Assembly: GCF_002968575.1 (NCBI RefSeq)
Contig: NZ_PVBM01000024.1
Coordinates: 30,719 to 94,718, forward strand
Length of the DNA stretch: 64,000 nt
Direction of reading: 5' to 3'
Origin: Neorhizobium huautlense
GTDB taxonomy: Bacteria; Pseudomonadota; Alphaproteobacteria; Rhizobiales; Rhizobiaceae
Each line of letters starts with the position of its first letter. Positions within the stretch are counted from its first letter, which is position 1. The notes beneath the pieces are model-generated. The model made no database searches, had not been told where the DNA came from, and worked only from the letters and a program-made list of their open reading frames with translations. Shown one piece after another: positions 8,288-16,971 of this stretch. The position numbers were made by a program, and so were the translations under genes.

Positions 8288-11258
8288 GGATGCGGCCCCC
8301 TTCCTTGTCGAAGAACACCATGTCGGTGACTTCCACGGCAATTGTCCTGTCGCTCATCGGCACGTAGAGCGTCTGACCGATCCTCGCCCGGCCGTCCGCC
8401 ACCAGTGCCATCGCGATGGAACGGCCGCAATTCTCGGACCAATAGGACGACGTTACATGGCCGAGCATGGTCATCGGCTTTGGCTGGTTTGGATCGGCGA
8501 CAATCTGAGCGCCCTCTTCCAGCATATCGCTTGGCCTGTTGGTGACAAGCCCGACAAGCTGTTTGCGGCCATCGCGGATCAAGTCCGGCCTCTTCAATCC
8601 GCGGATGCCGACGAAATCCGCCTTCTTCTTGGAGACTGCCCAGCCGAGCCCTGCATCGTCCGGCGTGACGGTTCCATCCGTGTCCTGGCCGACGATGATA
8701 TAGCCCTTCTCGGCGCGCAGCACGTGCATGGTTTCCGTGCCGTAGAGGCAGGCGCCCATGCCCTCTGCCCTCTCCCAGATGGCCTTCCAGACCGCCGGGC
8801 CGTAATCGGCCGGCACGTTCACTTCGAAGCCCAGTTCACCGGTAAACGACATGCGGAACAATCGCGCCGGCACGCCCATGACTTTGCACTCGGCAACGCT
8901 CATATGCGGGAAAGCTTCGTTCGAAATATCGAGCCCTTCGACGAAAGGCTGGATGATTTCACGCGCCTTCGGTCCCTGCACCGCGATCACAGCCCACTGC
9001 TCGGTGGTCGACGTCAGCCAGACCTTCAGATGCGGGAATTCGGTCTGCAGATAATCTTCCATGTGGTGCAGCACCCGTGGCGCGCCGCCGGTCGTGGTGG
9101 TCACATGGAAGCGGTCTTCTGCAAGACGTCCCACGACGCCGTCGTCGTAAACGAAGCCGTCCTCGCGAGTCATGATGCCGTAGCGGCATTTTCCAGGTTT
9201 CAGCGTGTCCCACGCATTCGTGTAGAGCAGGTTGAGGAACTGGGCCGCATCCGGCCCGACAACCTCGATCTTGCCGAGCGTCGAGGCGTCGAACACACCC
9301 GCCGCTTCGCGCACGGTCCGGCATTCGCGGTTGACGGCGGCATGCATGTCCTCGCCGCGCTTCGGAAAATACCAAGCGCGCTTCCAGTTGCCGACATCCT
9401 CGAATTCCGCGCCTTCGGCGGCTTCCAGAGCATGCATGGGCGTCTTGCGGGCCGGGTCGAAAAGATCGCCGCGCGAATGGCCGACCAGCGTGCCGTAGGT
9501 CACCGGCGTATAGGGAGCGCGGAAGGTGGTGAGCCCGACCTTCGGGATCGGCCTCCCGAGCATTTCGGCGGCGATTGCCAGGCCGTGCATGTTGGAAAGC
9601 TTGCCCTGGTCGGATGCCATGCCATTGGTGGTGAAGCGCTTGATATGCTCGATCGAATGCATGCCCTCGCGAACCGCAAGGCGGATGTCCTTGGCGGTCA
9701 CGTCATGCTGGAAATCCACGAAAGCCTTGACCACGTGATCCGGCCCTGCACCTTCCGCTGCACCGATCATGCCGCCGGTCCATTCGAACCGGTTTTCGCC
9801 GGAAAGCGCCAGCGCGCCGCCGCCGGCTGCAATCGCCTCGTCGATCAGATCGGAAAGATTGTCGGTGCCGTTGCAGGCGCCGATAGAGACACAATCCTGC
9901 GCATAGATATCCGGCAGGAAACGCTGGTTCTGCTCGTCGAAGCGCAGCTTTCCGCGCGACTGGGAGAAGAGATGGACGGACGGCGTCCAGCCTGCCGAAA
10001 CGATTAGCGAATCGACCGCGACCTTGCGGGCATTCGAGCCGCCGTTGCGCACGACGCTCATGGACGAGACCCGCAGCCGTCCGGATGTGTTGACGACGGA
10101 ATGCCCCGTCAGCACGTCGATGCCGAGCGCGCGTGCCTCCGCCAGAACCGCATCGCCCGGATGGTTGCGGCAATCGACGATCGCGGCGATCGAGACGCCG
10201 GCCCGCTTGAGGTCGAAAGCGGCTTCATAAGCCGAATCGTGTGCCGTGTAGACGCCGACCTTTTTGCCGACCGCCACACCGTGATGGTTGAGGAAGGTCC
10301 GCGCCGCGGACGCCAGCATGATGCCCGGCCGGTCGTTGTTGGCAAAAACCATGTGCCGTTCGATCGAGCCCGTCGCCAGCACCACGCGTTTCGCCCGCAC
10401 CTGCCACAGCCGCTCGCGGGGAAGATCCCTGCCCGGCCGGGCCACGTGGTCGGTCACCCGCTCCACAAGGCCGACAAAACCGTGGTTGTAGTAACCGAAC
10501 ACGGTCGTGCGGGTCAGCACCGTCACATTCGGCATGGCCTTCAGCCTGGCCGCCGTCTTTTGCGCCCACTCATAACCGTTTACCCCATCGATCGTCGCCG
10601 CGGCATCGAAATGCATAGCACCGCCGACTTCCGGCTGTTCGTCGACGAGGAAGACGCTGGCGCCCGTTGCGGCGGCCGAAAGCGCCGCGGTCAGACCGGC
10701 CACGCCCGCACCCGCGATCAGCACGTCGCAATGGGCATAGCGGTTGGCATAGTGATCCGGATCTTCTTCCCTCGGCGCCTCGCCGAGGCCTGCGGCCCGG
10801 CGGATGAAGGGCTCGTAGAGTTTGTGCCAGGCTTCCTTCGGCCACATGAAGGTCTTGTAATAGAAGCCGGCGGCGAAGAAGGGCGACAGCAGGTCGTTGA
10901 AGGCGCCGATATCGTATTTCAGCGACGGCCAGCGGTTCTGAGAGGCGATCTTCACGCCATCGAACACTTCCTGCACGGTCGCCCGCACGTTCGGCTGGCG
11001 GCGGCCTGCATCCCGGGAAACGTCGAGGAGCGCGTTCGGCTCTTCCGGACCGGCAGAGAGAATGCCGCGCGGCCGGTGGTATTTGAACGAGCGGCCGACC
11101 ACATGCACGCCATGCGCCAGAAGCGCGGAGGCAACCGTATCGCCCTCCATGGCGGTGTAGCTCTTGCCGTCGAAGGTGAAGCGCGCGGTCCTGGCCGGCG
11201 TGTGCCGGCCGGCGCCCTTGATGCGGAAGGCGCCGAGATCTTTCGAAGAAGCGCTCAT
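8280..11258 (-). CDS. soxA: Sarcosine oxidase, alpha subunit
   Basis: The large subunit (992 aa) with the expected three parts. An N-terminal region resembling a 2Fe-2S ferredoxin fold (about 20-100) holds SFKYHRPRGILSAGPEEPNA. An NAD-binding Rossmann domain begins with GAGVAGLTAALSAA near residue 180. The C-terminal half is a GCV_T/aminomethyltransferase-like folate domain (from ~610; for example GELGFEVNVPADYG and GLGWAVSKKKADF). It overlaps soxD by 4 bases and soxG by 8. Confidence 0.96.
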   Translation of the reverse strand: MSASSKDLGAFRIKGAGRHTPARTARFTFDGKSYTAMEGDTVASALLAHGVHVVGRSFKYHRPRGILSAGPEEPNALLDVSRDAGRRQPNVRATVQEVFDGVKIASQNRWPSLKYDIGAFNDLLSPFFAAGFYYKTFMWPKEAWHKLYEPFIRRAAGLGEAPREEDPDHYANRYAHCDVLIAGAGVAGLTAALSAAATGASVFLVDEQPEVGGAMHFDAAATIDGVNGYEWAQKTAARLKAMPNVTVLTRTTVFGYYNHGFVGLVERVTDHVARPGRDLPRERLWQVRAKRVVLATGSIERHMVFANNDRPGIMLASAARTFLNHHGVAVGKKVGVYTAHDSAYEAAFDLKRAGVSIAAIVDCRNHPGDAVLAEARALGIDVLTGHSVVNTSGRLRVSSMSVVRNGGSNARKVAVDSLIVSAGWTPSVHLFSQSRGKLRFDEQNQRFLPDIYAQDCVSIGACNGTDNLSDLIDEAIAAGGGALALSGENRFEWTGGMIGAAEGAGPDHVVKAFVDFQHDVTAKDIRLAVREGMHSIEHIKRFTTNGMASDQGKLSNMHGLAIAAEMLGRPIPKVGLTTFRAPYTPVTYGTLVGHSRGDLFDPARKTPMHALEAAEGAEFEDVGNWKRAWYFPKRGEDMHAAVNRECRTVREAAGVFDASTLGKIEVVGPDAAQFLNLLYTNAWDTLKPGKCRYGIMTREDGFVYDDGVVGRLAEDRFHVTTTTGGAPRVLHHMEDYLQTEFPHLKVWLTSTTEQWAVIAVQGPKAREIIQPFVEGLDISNEAFPHMSVAECKVMGVPARLFRMSFTGELGFEVNVPADYGPAVWKAIWERAEGMGACLYGTETMHVLRAEKGYIIVGQDTDGTVTPDDAGLGWAVSKKKADFVGIRGLKRPDLIRDGRKQLVGLVTNRPSDMLEEGAQIVADPNQPKPMTMLGHVTSSYWSENCGRSIAMALVADGRARIGQTLYVPMSDRTIAVEVTDMVFFDKEGGRIHG

Positions 11259-11611
11259 CGGGCGTCTCCTTCCGTGGCTTCCCAGGTCTCGACGGTCTTT
11301 TCCTCTGCGATCGCTGCGGCTTGTTCCGCCGTCGGGATCGGCTGTTTTGGCAGGCCGGCCTTATAGGTCATTAGGAACTTGTCGCTCACCGTATCGCGCG
11401 CCGCATTGAAGAAGCGGCCGCAGCCATGGATATGCCGCCAGCGCTCATAGGTGAGGCCTTTTTCGTTGTTGCGCAGGAAGAAATATTCCGCGAATTCTTC
11501 ATCCGTGATCGCCGCGATGTTTTCCGGCCGGGCGATATGCGCCTCGCCGGCCCAGCGGAATTCGAGTTCCGAGCGATCTTCCTCGCAATAGGGACAATGG
11601 ATCAGAAGCAT
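11255..11611 (-). CDS. soxD: Sarcosine oxidase, delta subunit
   Basis: A 118-aa small subunit that binds zinc in characterised enzymes. The N-terminal CPYC and the later WRHIHGCGRFFNA supply the expected Cys and His ligands. The C-terminal tail is somewhat longer than in many homologues. The start lies just after the intergenic repeat that separates it from soxB, and the stop overlaps soxA as ATGA. Confidence 0.93.
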   Translation of the reverse strand: MLLIHCPYCEEDRSELEFRWAGEAHIARPENIAAITDEEFAEYFFLRNNEKGLTYERWRHIHGCGRFFNAARDTVSDKFLMTYKAGLPKQPIPTAEQAAAIAEEKTVETWEATEGDAR

Positions 11612-11639
11612 GCGGGGCTCCGAAAGTTTTGGAGATGGA

Positions 11640-11815
11640 TCGACGGAGGCAGCGGCAGGCCTTCCTCTTCTCCCCAGAGGAGAGAAGTGCCGAGCGGATG
11701 TGAGGAGATGAGGGGGTGTACATACGGCAAACTCAATGCGTGCCGATTGGCTTCGCCCCCCTCATCCGGTCCTTCGGACCACCTTCTCCCCGGCGGGGAG
11801 AAGAGGGAGATCGAG
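11640..11815. repeat. Intergenic repeat element inside the sox operon
   Basis: The 241 bases between soxB and soxD hold two related GC-rich stem-forming segments. One is near 11663-11735 (CTTCTCCCCAGAGGAGAGAAG, then GAGATGAGGGGG). The other is near 11758-11808 (CCCCTCATCCGGTCCTTCGGACC, then TTCTCCCCGGCGGGGAGAA). The facing CTCATC and GATGAG blocks make a large imperfect palindrome. The type is common between rhizobial genes. It would put a strong RNA structure between soxB and soxDAG in the mRNA. Confidence 0.65.
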
Positions 11816-11852
11816 GCGGCCGTAACAGCCAAGGTAGTCATCCCACGCCCCC

Positions 11853-13106
11853 TCAATGCGCCACCGCAGCGGCAGCCGCTTCGTCGATCAGCCGGCCGGT
11901 GCGGAACCGGTCGAGCGTCAGCCCTGCCGCCAGACGGTGCGGCTCACCCTTGGCAATCAGATGCGCGAAGAGGTTGGCCGAACCCGGCGTCGCCTTGAAG
12001 CCGCCCGTGCCCCAGCCGCAATTGACGAACAGGCCCGGCACCGGCGTCACGCCCTGAATCGGGGAACGGTCGGGCGTGTTGTCGGTTATGCCGCCCCACT
12101 GGCGCATCATTTTCACGCGGCGGAAAATCGGGAAAAGCTCGCAGATCGCATCGAGCGTATGGGTGATGATCTGCAGGCCGCCGGTCTGGGAATAGGAATT
12201 GTACTGGTCGGTGCCGGCGCCGATCACAAGCTCGCCCTTGTCGGACTGCGAGATATAGGCATGCACCGTGTTCGACATCACGACACAGGGAAAGATCGGT
12301 TTCAGCGGTTCGGAAACCAGCGCCTGCAGCGGCGTGGAATGGAGCGGCACGCGCACGCCTGCCATTTCCATGACCACCGAGGAGTGGCCGGCGGCCGAGA
12401 CGCCGATCTTCTTCGCACCGATGAAGCCGCGCGTCGTTTCCACGCCCTGCACCTCGCCGTTCGGCCCGCGGCGGATGCCGGTCACCTCACAGTTCTGGAT
12501 GATGTGGACGCCGCGGTCGGACGCCGCCCGCGCATAACCCCAGGCGACGGCATCGTGGCGCGCCGTGCCGCCGCGCCGCTGCAGGGTCGCACCATTGATC
12601 GGATAGCGCGCCGTCTTTGAAATATCGAGCGGCGGGCAGTAAGCCTTGGCCTGTTCCGGCGTCAGCCATTCGTTGTCGATGCCGTAAAGTCTGTGGGCAT
12701 TGATGTGCCGCTTGAACGACTGCTGGTCATGGACATTGTGCGACAGCATCATCACGCCGCGCGGCGAATACATGACGTTGTAGTTGAGATCCTGGCTCAA
12801 GCCTTCCCACAGCTTCAGGGAATGCTCATAGATGTCCATGCTCTCTTCATAGAGATAGTTGGAGCGGATAATGGTCGTGTTACGGCCGGTATTGCCACCG
12901 CCGAGCCAGCCCTTTTCGATCACCGCGACATTGGTGATGCCGTGCTCCTTGGCAAGATAATAGGCGGCACCAAGTCCATGCCCGCCTGCACCGACGATGA
13001 CGACGTCATAGCTTGACCGGGGCTCCGGAGAGCTCCACTGAGCCTCCCAGCCCTTGTGGGCGCGCAAGGCCTCGCGGGCTACGGCGAAAATCGAATATTT
13101 GCGCAT
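11853..13106 (-). CDS. soxB: Sarcosine oxidase, beta subunit
   Basis: The 417-aa flavoprotein subunit that oxidises sarcosine (FAD site) and carries the covalent FMN at the alpha/beta interface. The FAD dinucleotide fold is VIVGAGGHGLGAAYYLA (~36-52). RRGGTARHDAVAWG (~177-190) contains the His that matches the flavinylated residue of the heterotetrameric family. GWGTGGFKATPGS lies near the C-terminus. It is the first gene of the minus-strand soxBDAG operon. Confidence 0.96.
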   Translation of the reverse strand: MRKYSIFAVAREALRAHKGWEAQWSSPEPRSSYDVVIVGAGGHGLGAAYYLAKEHGITNVAVIEKGWLGGGNTGRNTTIIRSNYLYEESMDIYEHSLKLWEGLSQDLNYNVMYSPRGVMMLSHNVHDQQSFKRHINAHRLYGIDNEWLTPEQAKAYCPPLDISKTARYPINGATLQRRGGTARHDAVAWGYARAASDRGVHIIQNCEVTGIRRGPNGEVQGVETTRGFIGAKKIGVSAAGHSSVVMEMAGVRVPLHSTPLQALVSEPLKPIFPCVVMSNTVHAYISQSDKGELVIGAGTDQYNSYSQTGGLQIITHTLDAICELFPIFRRVKMMRQWGGITDNTPDRSPIQGVTPVPGLFVNCGWGTGGFKATPGSANLFAHLIAKGEPHRLAAGLTLDRFRTGRLIDEAAAAAVAH

Positions 13107-13479
13107 CTCGCCTCAAAACTCCTGGGATCGACAAACCGGCCATTCTGGGTAGAGCCATACCCATCGCAAATCAATATGCGTCGCAATGGCTCTTTTGCGA
13201 CGCATTCGAGGATTGTTTCGACAAAGCGGAGAGCGGGACGATTGGTCGCGTCCTGCGTCTCCCGTGATACATTGCTCTTGCGGCCGGAACGGTACATCCG
13301 GACGCGCCGCTCTCCGAAAATCGATTTTGATCGATAAAGGATATCGACCATCTGGACTTCCGCAGACTCTTCTGATATCTGCCTTCACCAATCGCTCAGG
13401 CTCACGCCGGGCGGACGTTATTTTTTCGCCTCGAATCGTACCGATCTCGGCGAGCAACAACCAAAGGAACGGGATTCAC
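13107..13479. promoter_or_regulatory. Divergent control region between soxB and rpsU
   Basis: This 373-base region holds the 5' regions of both genes. On the soxB side there is a perfect 11-bp inverted repeat (see separate entry). On the rpsU side, AAAGGA lies about 12 bases before the GTG start. I see no convincing extra gene; the short frames crossing it match nothing I know. Confidence 0.5.
13176..13205. promoter_or_regulatory. Perfect inverted repeat upstream of soxB (operator-like)
   Basis: ATGCGTCGCAA (13176-13186) and TTGCGACGCAT (13195-13205) are exact reverse complements separated by 8 bases. The site lies about 70-100 bases before the soxB start. A further TTGCGATGG sits between it and soxB. 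It may be an operator for a sarcosine or glycine-betaine regulator; which regulator binds is unknown. Confidence 0.5.
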
Positions 13480-13707
13480 GTGCAGGTACTAGTCCGCGAC
13501 AACAACGTCGACCAGGCGCTCCGCGCTCTCAAGAAAAAGATGCAGCGCGAAGGCATTTTCCGTGAAATGAAGATGCGCGACTATTACGAAAAGCCCTCGC
13601 AGAAGCGGGCTCGTGAAAAGGCCGAAGCCGTTCGTCGCGTTCGCAAGCTTGCCCGCAAGCGCGCTCAGCGTGAAGGCCTGATCGCCGCACCGCGCCCGAG
13701 CCGTTGA
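13480..13707 (+). CDS. rpsU: 30S ribosomal protein bS21
   Basis: A 75-aa, strongly basic protein matching alphaproteobacterial bS21 (VQVLVRDNNVDQALRALKKK at the start, then a Lys/Arg-rich helix). The translation start is GTG, as usual for rhizobial rpsU, with AAAGGA upstream. bS21 contacts the 3' end of 16S rRNA and helps initiation. The long in-frame extension upstream has no bS21 similarity and is not coding. Confidence 0.96.
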   Translation: MQVLVRDNNVDQALRALKKKMQREGIFREMKMRDYYEKPSQKRAREKAEAVRRVRKLARKRAQREGLIAAPRPSR

Positions 13708-13866
13708 TCGGCCGTTATTTCGACGTTTTCTAATGCTTGTAGGGCGGTGGCGACATGGGCGCCGCCGCTCTTTTTGATTTGGTCTTGAACCGACTGCATG
13801 TCCGGCCTGAATGGGGTAAGGCATGCAGGAAACTACCCTTTCGCCCGATAAGAGGAAAAGCGTCTG

Positions 13867-14754
13867 ATGGCCGCCAAAACTGCCGTTCTCAATCGTGGAA
13901 CTCGAATTTCCGGCCCTTTGACCATCTTTTCAAGTATTCGCGGCAAGACCGCACTTTCCGCCACCCTTCTGACGCTTGCGCTGGCCGGCTGCTCGACGAC
14001 CAATACCACCTCGGACATGATCACCGTGGACCGGGCGCAGGGCAGCCAGGAAAACATCGCGTCCCTGTCCACCGTCATCAACGCCAGCCCGAACGATCCG
14101 GAAGGCTACAACGTGCGTGGAACGGCCTACGGGCGGGCCGGCGAATTCTCTAAGGCGCTCAACGATTTCAACCGCGCCCTCCAGCTCAATCCGCAATTCT
14201 ACCAGGCCTATGCCAACCGGGCGCTCGTCTACCGCAACATGGGCAAGCCGGTGGAAGCCGCCAACGACTATAATCGGGCGCTGCAGATCAACCCGAACTA
14301 CGACGTCGCCTATATCGGCCGCGGCAATATCTACCGGCAAGCGGGCCGCACCAACGAAGCCTTCAACGATTTCTCCAAGGCGATCGAGCTGGACACCACC
14401 GACGGCCGCGCCTACCACAATCGCGGCCTGATCTATCAGCTTCGCGGCCAGCATGCCCAGGCGATCGAGGACTTTGCCAAGGCGATCTCGCTCTCGCCGA
14501 ATTCGGCCGAACCCTATAACGGCCGCGGCATTTCCTACGTGGCCCTGAACGACGACGACAACGCGTTTGCCGACTTCAACCATGCCATCGAGCTTAACGA
14601 CAAGCTCGCCGAATCATGGGCGAACCAGGCATTGGTCTACGAGCGCCGCGGCGACAAGGCACGGGCTTATAAGTCCTATTCGCATGCCATCCGTCTGGAT
14701 CCCAACTACAAGCCGGCCCAGGATGGTGCCGCGCGCACCCGTGCGACGAGCTGA
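13867..14754 (+). CDS. TPR-repeat lipoprotein (NlpI-like)
   Basis: A 295-aa predicted lipoprotein. A basic N-terminus leads into a hydrophobic stretch and the lipobox LALAGC with the lipidated Cys at ~42. Residues ~65-290 contain at least six tetratricopeptide repeats (for example YNVRGTAYGRAGEFSKALND and YIGRGNIYRQAGRTNEAFND). Such proteins act as protein-binding scaffolds at the membrane. Function here is unknown; it precedes a TadG-like gene but is separated from it by a hairpin and an AT-rich region. Confidence 0.85.
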   Translation: MAAKTAVLNRGTRISGPLTIFSSIRGKTALSATLLTLALAGCSTTNTTSDMITVDRAQGSQENIASLSTVINASPNDPEGYNVRGTAYGRAGEFSKALNDFNRALQLNPQFYQAYANRALVYRNMGKPVEAANDYNRALQINPNYDVAYIGRGNIYRQAGRTNEAFNDFSKAIELDTTDGRAYHNRGLIYQLRGQHAQAIEDFAKAISLSPNSAEPYNGRGISYVALNDDDNAFADFNHAIELNDKLAESWANQALVYERRGDKARAYKSYSHAIRLDPNYKPAQDGAARTRATS

Positions 14755-14792
14755 CATCGACAACGCAGCAAGCTCGATGAAGCGGACTGATC

Positions 14793-14811
14793 GCACCGGG
14801 GCAACCGGTGC
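14793..14811 (+). terminator. Candidate hairpin after the TPR gene
   Basis: GCACCGG and CCGGTGC pair with a 5-base loop 38 bases after the TPR stop. There is no T-run, so intrinsic termination is uncertain. Confidence 0.35.
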
Positions 14812-14865
14812 CTCAAAGACGTGCGCCCGCAATATCACCGGCTCCATCCCCGCTTATCTCTAATA

Positions 14866-14941
14866 TGCGTAAACTATAAATTCTAATAAAGGCGTTACGC
14901 TTATAGAATATTCTGAACCCCTCAATATCGGGGGGCGCAGA
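14866..14941 (+). promoter_or_regulatory. AT-rich promoter region of the TadG-like gene
   Basis: This is one of the most AT-rich stretches in the window (around AAACTATAAATTCTAATAAA and the palindrome AGAATATTCT at 14905-14914). It lies directly before the 14942 start. No exact -35/-10 pair was fixed with confidence. Confidence 0.4.
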
Positions 14942-16234
14942 ATGCTTGGCAAACTACTGAGGGACAGATCCGGCAACTTTGGCCTCATGAGCGCTCTGAT
15001 GCTCGTGCCGCTTATCGGTGTAGCCGGTCTTTCCATCGACTTCGCAGACGCCCTGATGATCAAGCAGCAACTTCAGGACGCCGCCGACGCGGCGGCGCTC
15101 GGCGCCGTCGCGGAGAGCTCGATCGGCGTGTCGGAAGCGATGAAGATGAAAGGCAACGGCTCCATCGAAGCGGCCATCAAGGATGCCGAGAATATCTTCC
15201 GCGCGCAGCTCGCAAGAAGCGGCGGATTCACCCTCAATGACATCAAGGCCACGGTGGTCCGCGAGGACAATCAGCTCAAGGCCGTCTTCACCTATTCGGC
15301 TTCCCTTCCCACCACACTGCTCAAAGTCATCAACAAGAATGAGATCACGGTCGCGGGCCAGGCCACGGCGGTCTTCCAGACGGAGACCTTCCGCGATTTC
15401 TATCTGCTGCTCGACAATACGCCGTCCATGGGCGTCGGCGCCACCCCCGACGATATCAGCGTCCTGATAGCAAACACGCCTAAAGAATGCGCCTTCGCAT
15501 GCCACATCGTCGAAAACGGCGTCGAGGATCCAAACAGCTACTACAATATTGCTAAAAGGCTCGGCGTCACCATCCGTATCAACGTTGTCGCCCAGGCGAC
15601 TGCCGCGCTGATGGACACCGCCATGAAGGTGCGCAAGAGCCCCAACCAGTTCCGCATGGCGGTCTATACCTTCGGCGAGAAGGCCGAGGACACCAAGCTT
15701 CTGGAAATTTCCTCGCTGAGCGACGACCTCAAGACCGCCAAGGAAAAAGCGGCGTTGATCGATCTGATGTCGATCCCATATCAGAACTATGACAACGACC
15801 AGCAGACGGATTTCGACCGCGCACTGAAGAATATCGGCAAGAAGATGGACAAGCCCGGAACCGGCCTCAGCGCCGCAAGCCCGGAAAAGATCGTCTTCTT
15901 CGTATCCGACGGCGTGAACGATAGTGGCAAGGGTGCCGGCTGTACGAAGAGAACGAAAGGAACCCGTTGTCAGGAGCCGATCGACATCAGAGCCTGTGAC
16001 AAACTGAAAGAGGCCGGCTACAAGATCGCGGTGCTCTACACGACCTATCTGCCGCTGCCCACCGACGGCTGGTACAGAGACTGGATCGCGCCGTTCCAGG
16101 GCGAGATCGGCCCCCGCATGCAGTCCTGCGCCACCCCCGGCTATTTCTTCGAGGTCAGCCCCTCGCAGGGCATTACCGAAGCGATGAACGCACTGTTCCT
16201 GAAGATCGTCAGCACGCCGCGCCTCGCCAGCTGA
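14942..16234 (+). CDS. TadG-like pilus-assembly protein with von Willebrand A-type domain
   Basis: A 430-aa protein. The N-terminal Tad/TadE-type membrane anchor (GNFGLMSALMLVPLIGVAGL, then DFADALMIKQQLQDAADAAA) matches prepilin-like Flp system proteins. The rest is a vWFA-type domain with a MIDAS-like DNTPSMG near residue 155 and a later FVSDGVND. It is likely held in the inner membrane with the large domain in the periplasm. No other tad/cpa genes are nearby, so this is an orphan TadG paralogue as often seen in rhizobia. Confidence 0.85.
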   Translation: MLGKLLRDRSGNFGLMSALMLVPLIGVAGLSIDFADALMIKQQLQDAADAAALGAVAESSIGVSEAMKMKGNGSIEAAIKDAENIFRAQLARSGGFTLNDIKATVVREDNQLKAVFTYSASLPTTLLKVINKNEITVAGQATAVFQTETFRDFYLLLDNTPSMGVGATPDDISVLIANTPKECAFACHIVENGVEDPNSYYNIAKRLGVTIRINVVAQATAALMDTAMKVRKSPNQFRMAVYTFGEKAEDTKLLEISSLSDDLKTAKEKAALIDLMSIPYQNYDNDQQTDFDRALKNIGKKMDKPGTGLSAASPEKIVFFVSDGVNDSGKGAGCTKRTKGTRCQEPIDIRACDKLKEAGYKIAVLYTTYLPLPTDGWYRDWIAPFQGEIGPRMQSCATPGYFFEVSPSQGITEAMNALFLKIVSTPRLAS

Positions 16235-16245
16235 CGCTGGAACCG

Positions 16246-16971
16246 TCAAATATAAAGCGCCGCCATCCTGCGCCAGGCGCCGGCCCGGTGGGCCCGCCCA
16301 TCCCAGACATGCATCTGGTGCCCGACGCCCTTTTCGGCGAGCACCTGGCTCAGGTGCCGGTTGTTGTCGAGGAAGGGATCGGCATTGCCGATGGTCAAGA
16401 CAATCTCCACCTGTCTCAACCTGTCGAGCCGCCAATCGCCTGAAAGACCGGGAAGAAAATGCGACGGCGTGTGGAAATAGACGCTATCGTCGTAATAGCC
16501 GTCCAAGAGATCGCCGAAGGACTCGACCTTCAGCGTGAGATCGTAGCGGCCCGAAAAAGCGGCCAGCTTGCGGAAAAGATGCGGGTGCCGGAAGACCAGG
16601 TTTGCCGCTTGAAAGGCGCCAAGACTGCAGCCCTGCGCGATGGTGCAGTCGTGCGGGTTCCTCGCCATCAGCGGCAGGACCTCGTCGAGGATATAGGCCT
16701 CGAAGGCTTCATGGCGGCGCAGGCGATCGGCCGGATGCCAGTGCGAGGCGTAGAATGTCTCCCTTGCCAGCCCGTCAACGCAATAGAGCTGCAGATGGCC
16801 GGCAGTGATCTTGTCGCTGAGGCTCGCCACGAGGCCCAGCTCTTCATATTCGAAGAAGCGCCCGTCCCGCGTCGGAAACATCAGCACCTTGGCACCGGCA
16901 TGGCCGAACACCAGGAGTTCCATATCCCGGTGTAGCCTGGGGCTGTACCAGCGATGATATTCGCGGTTCAT
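16246..16971 (-). CDS. Esterase-family alpha/beta hydrolase
   Basis: A 241-aa protein of the putative-esterase type (COG4947-like). The nucleophile elbow is GCSLGA (~130). A late Asp (GNADPFLDN) and WDGRAHRAGAW, which holds a His, complete a plausible catalytic triad. There is no signal peptide, so it should be cytoplasmic. It overlaps the upstream hydrolase gene by four bases (ATGA), so the two hydrolases should be co-translated. The substrate is unknown. Confidence 0.8.
   Translation of the reverse strand: MNREYHRWYSPRLHRDMELLVFGHAGAKVLMFPTRDGRFFEYEELGLVASLSDKITAGHLQLYCVDGLARETFYASHWHPADRLRRHEAFEAYILDEVLPLMARNPHDCTIAQGCSLGAFQAANLVFRHPHLFRKLAAFSGRYDLTLKVESFGDLLDGYYDDSVYFHTPSHFLPGLSGDWRLDRLRQVEIVLTIGNADPFLDNNRHLSQVLAEKGVGHQMHVWDGRAHRAGAWRRMAALYI

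Noticed and set aside
8286..10007. 573-codon plus-strand frame opposite soxA
   Set aside because: Antisense shadow; soxA shows all family motifs on the other strand.
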